The position numbers and the translations under genes were made by a program. The notes below the pieces were generated by a model. That model was not told the origin of the DNA and did no database searches. It was given only the letters and a program-made list of their open reading frames with translations. This document shows, piece after piece, positions 1 to 6,206 of a stretch of 7,882 nt of DNA. Position 1 is the stretch's first letter. The number at the start of each line of letters is the position of its first letter. This DNA is from Gemmatimonadota bacterium (lineage in GTDB: Bacteria; Gemmatimonadota; Gemmatimonadetes; Longimicrobiales; RSA9): contig JACQPS010000345.1 in assembly GCA_016207445.1 (NCBI GenBank), positions 1-7,882 on the forward strand, given 5' to 3'.

Positions 1-1
1 C

Positions 2-439
2 GTCACCCAGTGCTACGCGCTCGATTCTCTGGTGCGCGGCGGGCTGCTCACGCTCAATCAGCTCGCCGCAGAGCTCTTCCTCGACAAGAGCACGGCCAGC
101 CGGGTCGTGGACGCGCTGGAGCGCAAGCGCTACCTGCGGCGGCGGCCGCATCCCGAGGACGGGCGCGCGATCCTGCTCGAGCCCACCGCGGCCGGCCGCC
201 GCCTGCACGAGCGCATCGAGCACGACATCATCGCAGCGGAGAAGACGCTGCTGGCCGAGCTCGAGCCGGAGGTCCGCGAGGCGACCACGCGCCTGATCGC
301 GCGTCTCGCCCGCGCGGCTGCGTCAGGGGCCAAGGTCAGGGGGTCAGGGGTCAGCCGTTCGCGAGCGTCCGACCTGCACCAGTACACCGCCGCCGCACGG
401 ACCCTGACCCCTGACCCCAGATCCCTGATCGTTGACTAA
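2..439 (+). CDS. MarR-family winged-helix transcriptional regulator, 5' end missing, with repeat-derived C-terminal tail
   Basis: This is the 3' part of a gene that starts before the window; the frame is open from base 2 and stops with TAA at 437-439. The protein shows a MarR-type winged helix: the helix-turn-helix lies at about bases 50-145 (LTLNQLAAELFLDKSTASRV, then VDALERKRYLRR). It is followed by the wing with the family's D-x-R signature (HPEDGRAILLEPTAAGRR) and an amphipathic dimerisation helix to about base 320. MarR proteins are usually dimeric repressors released by a ligand or by oxidation; neither the ligand nor the operator is visible here. The N-terminal ~40 residues are outside the window. 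The last ~38 residues (from base 322) are not MarR-like and are encoded by a copy of the dispersed GGGGTCA element, so the native stop was probably lost. arsM begins 14 nt after the stop, so co-transcription is likely. The family call is solid; control of arsM is an inference. Confidence 0.85.
   Translation, partial: VTQCYALDSLVRGGLLTLNQLAAELFLDKSTASRVVDALERKRYLRRRPHPEDGRAILLEPTAAGRRLHERIEHDIIAAEKTLLAELEPEVREATTRLIARLARAAASGAKVRGSGVSRSRASDLHQYTAAARTLTPDPRSLIVD
322..430 (+). repeat. Dispersed GGGGTCA element, copy 1 (inside the MarR reading frame)
   Basis: The left arm (322-353) has G-tracts separated by TCA. The 37-bp core (365-401) reads GCGTCCGACCTGCACC onward and ends CGCACGGA. The right arm (402-430) is the complementary CCCTGACCCC type. 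By my alignment the core matches copy 2 at 33 of 37 positions. On the - strand, 402-425 has four tracts of 3-4 G with 3-4 nt loops, a canonical G-quadruplex pattern. Unlike the other two copies, this one is translated, as the C-terminal tail of the MarR protein. It ends just before the arsM ribosome site. Confidence 0.85.
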
Positions 440-443
440 CCTC

Positions 444-450
444 GGAGGAA
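444..450 (+). promoter_or_regulatory. Ribosome binding site of arsM
   Basis: GGAGGAA lies 5 nt after the MarR-gene stop. The GGAGG core is spaced 5 nt from the GTG at 454, which fixes this non-ATG start. Confidence 0.8.
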
Positions 451-453
451 ACT

Positions 454-1254
454 GTGACTGGCATACGACAGGCGGTGCGGCGGCGTTACGCGGCGGTCGC
501 CCGGCAGGTGCTGACAGGCGGACAGGCGAGCTGCTGCGGCAGCGCGGATGCAGACGCGATCAGCCGCGACCTGTACAGCGGCGCGCAGCTCGCGGCGCTG
601 CCGGCGGACGCGGTGGCGGCGTCGCTGGGGTGCGGCAACCCGACGGCGCTGGCGGAGCTGCGTCCGGGCGAGGTGGTGCTGGACCTGGGCTCGGGTGGCG
701 GGATCGATGTGCTGCTGTCGGCGCGGCGTGTGGGTCCGACCGGGAAGGCTTACGGCCTGGACATGACGGACGAGATGCTGGAGCTGGCGCGGCGGAACCA
801 GCGGGAGGCCGGCGTCGCGAACGCCGAGTTCCTGAAGGGGCACATGGAGGAGATCCCGCTGGGTGATGGCAGCGTCGACGTCGTCATCTCGAACTGCGTG
901 GTGAACCTCTCGCCCGACAAGGACCGCGTGCTGGCCGAGGCGTTCCGCGTATTGCGGCCCGGCGGCCGGCTCGCGATCTCGGACATCGTGGCGCAGGCGG
1001 AGCTGCCCCGCGCGTTCAAGCGCGTGGTGGAGCTGTGGAGCGGGTGCCTGGCGGGCGCGCTGACCGAGCAGGAGTACGGGTCGAAGCTCGCGGCGGCGGG
1101 GTTCGTGGACGTGGAGGTGGAGGTCACGCGGGTGTACACGCCGGACGATCTTCGGTCGGCGGCCCTGCGGTTGCTGGCGCGCGGGGCGGTGCGGGCGCTG
1201 GCCAATGGCGCTGCCGGCTTTTATGCGGCGTTCGTGCGCGCGCGCAGGCCGTGA
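454..1254 (+). CDS. arsM: Arsenite S-adenosylmethionine methyltransferase (ArsM type)
   Basis: A 266-residue class I methyltransferase that, by family, methylates As(III) to mono-, di- and trimethylated arsenicals in the cytoplasm using S-adenosylmethionine and thiols. The SAM-binding motif I is DLGSGGGID (residues 77-85), with the acidic residue of motif II in YGLDMTDEM (100-108). ArsM hallmarks are the paired cysteines SCCG (Cys27-Cys28), the LGCGNP cysteine (Cys60), the ISNCVVNL cysteine (Cys148) and the WSGCLAGAL cysteine (Cys198). The Cys60/148/198 set corresponds to the conserved arsenic-binding trio. Length is typical of short bacterial ArsM and lacks the extra C-terminal domain of algal forms. 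The start is GTG with a good ribosome site. It follows a MarR-family gene rather than the commoner ArsR; no ars transporter or reductase gene lies in the window. A dispersed repeat begins 4 nt after the TGA stop. Substrate is inferred from the cysteine pattern, with high confidence. Confidence 0.93.
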   Translation: MTGIRQAVRRRYAAVARQVLTGGQASCCGSADADAISRDLYSGAQLAALPADAVAASLGCGNPTALAELRPGEVVLDLGSGGGIDVLLSARRVGPTGKAYGLDMTDEMLELARRNQREAGVANAEFLKGHMEEIPLGDGSVDVVISNCVVNLSPDKDRVLAEAFRVLRPGGRLAISDIVAQAELPRAFKRVVELWSGCLAGALTEQEYGSKLAAAGFVDVEVEVTRVYTPDDLRSAALRLLARGAVRALANGAAGFYAAFVRARRP

Positions 1255-1258
1255 CGGC

Positions 1259-1371
1259 AGGGGTCAGGGATCAGGGGTCGGGGATCAGTCGTCCGGGGGC
1301 GTCCGACACGCACCAATACACCGCCGGCGCACGGAGCCCTGGCGCCTGGCCCCTGACCCCTGGCCCCTGAC
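1259..1371 (+). repeat. Dispersed GGGGTCA element, copy 2 (between convergent genes)
   Basis: This copy fills the whole gap between the arsM stop (1252-1254) and the stop of the convergent membrane-protein gene (1372-1374). The left arm carries G-tracts at 1260-1263, 1267-1269, 1274-1277 and 1280-1283 with 2-4 nt loops, a G-quadruplex pattern on the arsM sense strand. The core is 1299-1335. The right arm has C4 tracts at 1350-1353, 1357-1360 and 1364-1367, exactly 7 nt apart. The two arms are complementary, so RNA read from either side could form a long G:C hairpin. There is no U-tract, so it is not a canonical intrinsic terminator, though its position suits a bidirectional transcript end. 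Confidence 0.88.
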
Positions 1372-2040
1372 TCAATGCACTCCCGCCGCCGCCGTTGGCG
1401 CCGCGGCGGGCACCGCGGTGGCGACGCGGGCCGCGAACGCGCCGAAGAGCGCGATCCAGATGTTGCCGAGCGAGTAGAGGAGCCGCGCCAGGTTCCAGTT
1501 CTCCTCGACCAGGAACCCGCTCGCGAGCTCGACCACGGCCACGGCCACGCCGAGCAGGCCGAGCCAGCGCGGGAACGCGGCGTCGCGGCTGAGGGCGAGG
1601 GCGAAGCAGCCGATGCCGACCCAGAACAGCGTCGCGGCCACCGGGATCAGCCCCATCAGGTGGGTATTGATCGCCTCGTAGGCGTGCTGCGCGGCCACGT
1701 CCCCCTCTCTCCCGACCAGCATCGAGAAGCTGCCCACCTCCGGCGCCACGACGGTGATGATGTTGGCAGCGCCGAGCACGGCGATGCCGAGCCCGACCGC
1801 GGCCCACCCCTCGCTGGCCGAGGCACCGAAATGGCGGATGAGGGCGACGAACCCACCGATCGTCAGCGCGGTGCCCAAGGCGAGGAGCCAGTGCGAGAGC
1901 TGCCACTGCGCCTGGGGCAATGCCGACGCCTCCGCGAGCGACATCGGCTGCGGGGGGTGCAGCCAGATGCCGATCATGGCGGCCAGACCGCCGAGCACGA
2001 GGGCGTAGCCGCCGACCCGGTAGAGCGATGCGTGTCGCAT
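1372..2040 (-). CDS. Six-helix integral membrane protein of unknown function
   Basis: I do not recognise the family. The 222-residue protein shows six hydrophobic stretches that fit membrane helices at about residues 9-28, 48-68, 78-99, 127-150, 158-178 and 184-206. They are separated by short loops, and the tail is Ala/Pro-rich (AVPAAAPTAAAGVH). No enzyme motif or cofactor ligand set is obvious; His50, His126 and Glu171 lie in or beside helices, but I cannot give them a role. The ATG at 2040 is chosen because GGAGG sits 5 nt upstream; the frame stays open further upstream, but only across the end of the sugar dehydrogenase gene in another frame. It follows that gene by 34 nt on the same strand, so the two are probably one transcript. 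The TGA stop directly abuts the repeat element. It resembles, in a general way, small DUF4386-like membrane proteins, but this is not a firm assignment. Confidence 0.8.
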   Translation of the reverse strand: MRHASLYRVGGYALVLGGLAAMIGIWLHPPQPMSLAEASALPQAQWQLSHWLLALGTALTIGGFVALIRHFGASASEGWAAVGLGIAVLGAANIITVVAPEVGSFSMLVGREGDVAAQHAYEAINTHLMGLIPVAATLFWVGIGCFALALSRDAAFPRWLGLLGVAVAVVELASGFLVEENWNLARLLYSLGNIWIALFGAFAARVATAVPAAAPTAAAGVH

Positions 2041-2045
2041 AATCG

Positions 2046-2050
2046 CCTCC
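2046..2050 (-). promoter_or_regulatory. Ribosome binding site of the membrane-protein gene
   Basis: GGAGG on the - strand is 5 nt before the ATG at 2040 and selects that start over in-frame upstream possibilities. Confidence 0.75.
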
Positions 2051-2074
2051 GATGAACGGGGAAGGGATGAAGCG

Positions 2075-3223
2075 CTAGCGGGCGGGCACGAACCGGTAGA
2101 CGTTGCCGTTGCCGGAGGTGACGTACAGCTCGCCGGCGGCATCTTCGCCGAAGGAGGTGATCCGGCCGACGTCGCCGAAGGCCCACTGCTTGGCGGGTGC
2201 CTCCCGCGCGGGATGGTACTTGTAGCGGCGGATCCAGCCCTCGCACCAGGCGGCGTAGCAGTAGTGGCCGACGATGGCGGGAATGCGCGCGCCGCGGTAG
2301 ACGAGCCCGCCGGTGATCGAGCAGCCGTCGCCGTGATCGTACTCGAGGATCGGCGCCACGAGCCCGGTGCGGTCACAAGCGTTGCGGGCGTAACAGTGCG
2401 CGCCCTCCATGATGTTCCAGCCGTAGTTCAGGCCGCCCTGATCCAGCGGAGCGGCGTTGATCTCCTCCCACTGGTTCTGTCCCACATCGGCGATGTAGAG
2501 GAGCCCGGACGCCGGATCGAAATCGAAGCGCCACGGATTGCGGAGACCGTAGGCCCAGATCTCACCACGCATGCCGGCCCGTCCCACGAACGGGTTGTCC
2601 GGCGGGATGGCGTAGGGGTCGCCGCGGTCCACGTCGATGCGCAGCAGGTCGCCGAGCAGCGTGCCGCGGTTCTGGCCGTGGCCGAGCGGGTCACCGCCCG
2701 AGCCGCCGTCGCCCATCCCGATGTAGAGCATGCCGTCGGGCCCGAAGAGGACGAGCCCACCGTTGTGGTTGGCGAACGGCTGGTCGACGCGGAGGATGAG
2801 CCGGGCGGAGCCGGGATCGGCGACGTTGCGGTTCCCGCTCACGCAGTAGCGCTCGACGCGCGTGTCCCCGGCGTGGTCCGTGTAGTTGACGTAGAACCAG
2901 CCGGTGGAGGCGTAGCGCGGGTGAAACGCCAGGCTGAGCAGGCCCTGCTCCCCGCCGGCGCTCACGCGGGAGCGGATGTCGAGGAACGGCGTGTCCAGCA
3001 GTCGGCCGTTCTCGACGATCCGGATGCGCCCGCCCTGCTCGACGATGAAGATGCGCGCGTCCTCGCGTGGCGCGGTCACGTAGAGCGGGTCGCGCAGCCC
3101 GCTGGCCACGACCTCGAGTCGCACCTCGGCCTCCGCGCTGGACCCGTTCGGCGCGGGCGGCGGCTCGGGCTCGGAGCAGGCGCAGAGCACGGCCAGGCAG
3201 AACGGGACCACGGGGCGGCTCAC
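2075..3223 (-). CDS. PQQ-dependent sugar dehydrogenase (GSDH / soluble aldose dehydrogenase family), predicted lipoprotein
   Basis: A 382-residue six-bladed beta-propeller of the glucose/sorbosone dehydrogenase family, which oxidises aldoses outside the cytoplasm with PQQ and Ca2+. The N-terminus is a short signal peptide with a lipobox ending LCA-Cys16, followed by an acidic Pro-rich linker, so a lipid-anchored export product is expected. Family motifs are GLRDPLYV (42-49), EQGGRIRIV (62-70), GEQGLLSLAFHP (91-102), FANHNGG (150-156; His153 is the likely catalytic base), DGMLYIGMGDGG (163-174), GLRNPWRFDFD (226-236), IADVGQNQWEEIN (244-256) and NYGWNIMEG (266-274). Cysteines at 277, 283, 301, 322 and 327 could form disulfides. 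The region where relatives commonly have FGDYCSG reads HYCYAAWCEG (320-329), a local divergence. The start is a GTG without a clear Shine-Dalgarno site, so the start is less sure than the rest. The true substrate is unknown; many family members are annotated only as sugar dehydrogenases. Confidence 0.9.
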   Translation of the reverse strand: MSRPVVPFCLAVLCACSEPEPPPAPNGSSAEAEVRLEVVASGLRDPLYVTAPREDARIFIVEQGGRIRIVENGRLLDTPFLDIRSRVSAGGEQGLLSLAFHPRYASTGWFYVNYTDHAGDTRVERYCVSGNRNVADPGSARLILRVDQPFANHNGGLVLFGPDGMLYIGMGDGGSGGDPLGHGQNRGTLLGDLLRIDVDRGDPYAIPPDNPFVGRAGMRGEIWAYGLRNPWRFDFDPASGLLYIADVGQNQWEEINAAPLDQGGLNYGWNIMEGAHCYARNACDRTGLVAPILEYDHGDGCSITGGLVYRGARIPAIVGHYCYAAWCEGWIRRYKYHPAREAPAKQWAFGDVGRITSFGEDAAGELYVTSGNGNVYRFVPAR

Positions 3224-3253
3224 CGCATTGATAGACGTCGGGAAAGTGCGGCC

Positions 3254-3282
3254 AATATGCGGGGCGCAGCCGCGCGGCGCAA
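3254..3282 (-). promoter_or_regulatory. Possible sigma70-type promoter of the sugar dehydrogenase operon
   Basis: On the - strand, TTGCGC (3277-3282) and CATATT (3254-3259) are separated by 17 nt. The pair lies about 30 nt upstream of the GTG start and inside one of the few AT-rich spots nearby. The match to consensus is modest (3/6 and 4/6). The repeat copy 3 lies between this site and lon, which would fit an independent transcription unit. Confidence 0.3.
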
Positions 3283-3320
3283 TCGAGAAAGAGGCGGCGC
3301 ATGGCGCGAGGCCTCGTAGT

Positions 3321-3429
3321 GGGGGTCAGGGGTCAGGGATCAGGGGCGAGGGCTCCGTGCGCCGACGGTGTACTGGTACGTGTCGGACGCCCGCGGACGG
3401 CTGACCCCTGACCCCTGACCCCTGACCCC
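3321..3429 (-). repeat. Dispersed GGGGTCA element, copy 3 (inverted relative to copies 1 and 2)
   Basis: Read on the - strand, the element starts directly at the lon TGA stop. Four G4 tracts (complement of 3405-3408, 3412-3415, 3419-3422 and 3426-3429) are spaced exactly 7 nt apart, giving a perfect GGGGTCA heptad array with 3-nt loops. The 37-bp core is 3354-3390 and matches copy 2 at 34 of 37 positions. The far arm reads on the + strand as G-tracts at 3321-3325, 3329-3332, 3336-3338 and 3343-3346, a second G-quadruplex pattern on the opposite strand. The element separates lon from the downstream sugar dehydrogenase gene. Confidence 0.9.
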
Positions 3430-5958
3430 TCAGTATCCCGCCGGTGCGGGCACGCCCGCCTCGGGGAAGATGATCTTTCCCTCGTGCAGGCTGGCGCCGC
3501 GCAGCGCCAGGGCCAGCACCTCCCCCAGGTCGCCGACCAGGTGGAAGCTCAGGTGCTCGCGCACCTCCACCGGCAGGTCGTCCAGGTCGGGCTCGTTCTC
3601 CCGCGGCAGGATCACCTCCGCGATGCCCGCGCGGTGCGCGCCCAGCACCTTCTCCTTCACTCCGCCGATCGGCAGCACGCGGCCAGTGAGGGTGATCTCA
3701 CCGGTCATGGCGAGGTCGTGGCGCGCGGGCCGGCCGGACAGGGCCGAGACCAGCGCCGTCGCCATGGTGACCCCGGCCGACGGGCCGTCCTTCGGAATCG
3801 CGCCCGCGGGGACGTGGATGTGGATCTCGAGGTCCTTCAGGTGGTCCTCCGGGATCCCCAGCCGGTCGTGGTGCGTCTTGGCGTACGTGAAAGCCGCGCG
3901 CGCAGACTCCTTCATGACGTCGCCGAGCTGCCCCGTCAGGATCAGGTTGTCCTTGCCCTGCGAGATGCTCGCCTCGACGAACATGATGTCGCCGCCCATG
4001 GGCGTGTAGTACATGCCCGTGGCCACGCCGACCGTATCCTCCGCCGCGGCCCGCTCCGGGTGCACGCGCGCGCGGCCCAGCAGCGGCTGGACCTCGTCGG
4101 CATCCACCGCGATCTTCGTGACCTGGCCGCCCGCGATGCGACGCGCCGCCTTGCGCGCCAGCTTGCCGAGCTCGCGCTCGAGCTGCCGCACGCCCGCCTC
4201 GCGCGTGTACCCGCTGACGAGCTTCTGGATGGCCGCATCGGTGACCTCCAGCTGCTCGTCCGCCAGCCCGCTCTCGCGCCGCTGGCGCGGCAGCAGGAAG
4301 CGCTTCGCGATCTCCAGCTTCTCCTGCTCCGTGTAGCCGGCGAAGTCCACCAGCTCCATGCGGTCGAGCAGCGGCGCCGGGATGTGGTCGCGCCAGTTCG
4401 CCGTCGCGATGAACATGACCTCGGACAGGTCGAACGGCACGCCCAGGTAGTGGTCGACGAACGCGTGGTTCTGCGCCGGGTCCAGCACCTCCAGCAGCGC
4501 GGCCGCCGGGTCGCCCTGCAGGCTCACGCCGAGCTTGTCCACCTCGTCCAGCAGGAAGACCGGGTTCTTGGTGCCGGCCTGCCGCAGGCCCTGGACAATG
4601 CGGCCGGGCATGGCGCCGACGTAGGTGCGCCGGTGGCCACGCACATCGGCCTCGTCGCGCGCACCGCCCAGCGCGACGCGCACGTACTTGCGGCCGAGCG
4701 CGCGCGCGATCGACTTCGCGATGGAGGTCTTGCCCACGCCCGGCGGGCCGACGAAGAGCAGGATCGGACCACGCCCGACCGCACGCGCCTTCGCCTGAGG
4801 GATGTCATTCTCCGTTTCGGCCACGCCGGCGCCGCCCGCAGTCTCTGCGGCCTCCGTGCCCTCTACGGCACGTGATACGCCGGGGAGCAGACCCTCAGCC
4901 GGAGACGCCGGGACGCCCGCGGAGGCCGCTTCCATCTGCAGCTTGCGCACGGCCAGGAACTCGAGCACGCGGTCCTTCACGTCCTCGAGCCCGTAGTGAT
5001 CCTCATCCAGGATCTGCTGGGCGACGCCGAGATCGATCTTGTCCTCGGTGCGCTCGCCCCAGGGCAGCTCCGTGACCCACTCGAGGTAGGTGCGGATGAC
5101 CTGGTATTCGGCCGACTGCGCGGGCGTGCGCTCCAGCCGGCGCAGCTCGCGCTGCACCTCGGAACGCGCATCCTCGGGGAGCGGCAGCGCGGCGAGCCGC
5201 TCCTTGAGCTCCTCCAGCTCGCCCGCCTCGTTCTCCTCGCCCAGCTCGCGCTGGATCGCCTTCATCTGCTCGCGCAGCAGCAGCTCGCGCTGCTTCTCAC
5301 CCAGCTCCTCCTGCACCTGCTGCTGGATCTCCTGCTGCGCCTCGAGCCGCAGCAGGTCGCGCTCCACGGCGATCAGCACGCTGCGCATGCGCTCCTCGAC
5401 CGCGAGCAGCTCGAGCAGCGCCTGCTTCTCCGCCGGCGGAACATCCACATAGAAGGCGACGAGGTCCGCGAACGCGCCCGGCGACTCGACACCCTCCACC
5501 AGCTGCGCCAGCGCCTCGGCCGGAATGCCGCGGCGCCGGCCGAGCTCGGCCGCGCGCTCGCGCAGCTCGCGGTCCAGCGCTGTGAACGCAGAATCCGTCG
5601 CGCTCGGCGGCGCCTGATCTTCCACGGACTTCACGACCGCCTCCAGCATCGCCTCGCCGGAACGGCGGTAGCTCAGTGCCAGCGCCCGCTGCTCCCCCTG
5701 GAGCAGGAGCTGAAGGCCGCCACGACCACGCTGCACCTGCACGATGCGCACGATCACGCCCATCTGGTGCAGCAGCTCCGGCGTCGCCTCCTCGACGTTC
5801 TCGCGCTGGCAAACCGCCAACATGCGCCGGTCGCCCTCCAGGGCCTTCTGGATCGCCTCCATCGTCCCCGGCCGACCCGCGCTGATCGGTACCGCCACCC
5901 CCGGAAAGACTACCGTCTCCCGCAGTGGCAGAACCGGAAGCGTCAGTCGCTCTCCCAT
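3430..5958 (-). CDS. lon: ATP-dependent protease Lon (LonA type) with an insertion before Walker A
   Basis: An 842-residue soluble LonA, which forms hexamers that unfold and degrade damaged and regulatory proteins in the cytoplasm. Order of parts: N-terminal substrate domain starting LTLPVLPLRETVVFPG (5-20), a long Gln/Glu-rich coiled coil (about 185-260), AAA+ domain with Walker A GPPGVGKTS (404-412), Walker B VFLLDEVDKL (467-476) and sensor-region GYTREAGVRQLERE (583-596), then the protease domain with the Ser-Lys dyad Ser727 (PKDGPSAG) and Lys770 (GGVKEK). All key residues are present. It is ~58 residues longer than the 784-residue E. coli Lon, mostly because about 59 residues (338-396) separate LAV from GPIL, where E. 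coli has about 8. The ATG at 5958 is chosen because homology begins just after it; the frame is open to 6087, but that extension is Arg/Gly-rich and unlike Lon. The Shine-Dalgarno site is weak (AGAAAGG is 12 nt away). It is divergent from hutU. Confidence 0.95.
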   Translation of the reverse strand: MGERLTLPVLPLRETVVFPGVAVPISAGRPGTMEAIQKALEGDRRMLAVCQRENVEEATPELLHQMGVIVRIVQVQRGRGGLQLLLQGEQRALALSYRRSGEAMLEAVVKSVEDQAPPSATDSAFTALDRELRERAAELGRRRGIPAEALAQLVEGVESPGAFADLVAFYVDVPPAEKQALLELLAVEERMRSVLIAVERDLLRLEAQQEIQQQVQEELGEKQRELLLREQMKAIQRELGEENEAGELEELKERLAALPLPEDARSEVQRELRRLERTPAQSAEYQVIRTYLEWVTELPWGERTEDKIDLGVAQQILDEDHYGLEDVKDRVLEFLAVRKLQMEAASAGVPASPAEGLLPGVSRAVEGTEAAETAGGAGVAETENDIPQAKARAVGRGPILLFVGPPGVGKTSIAKSIARALGRKYVRVALGGARDEADVRGHRRTYVGAMPGRIVQGLRQAGTKNPVFLLDEVDKLGVSLQGDPAAALLEVLDPAQNHAFVDHYLGVPFDLSEVMFIATANWRDHIPAPLLDRMELVDFAGYTEQEKLEIAKRFLLPRQRRESGLADEQLEVTDAAIQKLVSGYTREAGVRQLERELGKLARKAARRIAGGQVTKIAVDADEVQPLLGRARVHPERAAAEDTVGVATGMYYTPMGGDIMFVEASISQGKDNLILTGQLGDVMKESARAAFTYAKTHHDRLGIPEDHLKDLEIHIHVPAGAIPKDGPSAGVTMATALVSALSGRPARHDLAMTGEITLTGRVLPIGGVKEKVLGAHRAGIAEVILPRENEPDLDDLPVEVREHLSFHLVGDLGEVLALALRGASLHEGKIIFPEAGVPAPAGY
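4771..4938 (-). other. In-frame low-complexity insertion in lon, partly repeat-like
   Basis: Codons 341-396 encode an Ala/Gly/Glu/Pro-rich linker between the start of the AAA+ module and Walker A. It shows no recognisable fold and is probably a flexible surface loop. On the - strand, 4841-4866 reads GTAGAGGGCACGGAGGCCGC then AGAGAC. Aligned without gaps to the right arm of the 6207-6350 element, it matches 17 of 26 bases, and every mismatch is a transition. This is suggestive of origin from a repeat of that type, not proof. Confidence 0.5.
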
Positions 5959-6206
5959 CGATCCACTCAACCTTTCTCCCGTTCCAATGCGCCTGGCCTG
6001 CCCGCCCGTCCTGGCCCGGCGGCAGGGCCGCCGGCCCGGAATCTTCCTCGAGGCAGCAAGCTTGCCACGCGGGGTGATTCCAGCCAAGTACCTGTGACCG
6101 CGCCACTTATGGCTTTTCCAACGAACGCTGAAATATAGCGAACTTCGAGCCGGAATGGCAGCGGGGCGGGCCGGGCTGCCGTTCGGGCAGGCAACGGCAA
6201 TTCAGT
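5959..6206. other. lon leader side of the divergent intergenic region
   Basis: No gene is supported here. The stretch should hold the lon promoter and leader. It contains a GC-rich near-perfect hairpin at 6013-6037: GGCCCGGCGGC, a 3-nt loop, then GCCGCCGGCCC, with one mismatch in the stem. This lies 55-79 nt before the lon start. An AT-rich spot at 6130-6137 gives TATATT on the - strand, which could be a -10 element, but I see no good -35 at the right distance. No heat-shock sigma32 pattern or CIRCE element was found by eye. Confidence 0.4.

Noticed and set aside
1259..1371. Canonical rho-independent terminator
   Set aside because: A strong hairpin is possible but no run of U follows it on either strand; termination here remains a hypothesis.
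2213..3319. Long open frame on the + strand opposite the sugar dehydrogenase
   Set aside because: It is the mirror of a high-GC gene; its sequence is biased to Ala/Val/Arg/Asp with no recognisable domain, and the - strand gene has clear family motifs.
3301..3320. Small gene start (ATG at 3301) upstream of repeat copy 3
   Set aside because: The frame runs into a TAG within 20 nt, so there is no gene here.
3321..3429. CRISPR-like or ordinary tandem array
   Set aside because: The heptads are too short, have no spacers and are arranged as opposed arms round a core, so this is an inverted dispersed element, not a CRISPR array.
5959..6087. N-terminal extension of lon by 43 residues
   Set aside because: The frame is open, but the extension is Arg/Gly-rich, includes the codons of a GC hairpin, and Lon homology begins only after the ATG at 5958.
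3484..6138. Two long + strand open frames opposite lon
   Set aside because: They are Arg/Gln/Leu-rich antisense shadows of lon; no motif, no ribosome site and full overlap with an unmistakable conserved gene.
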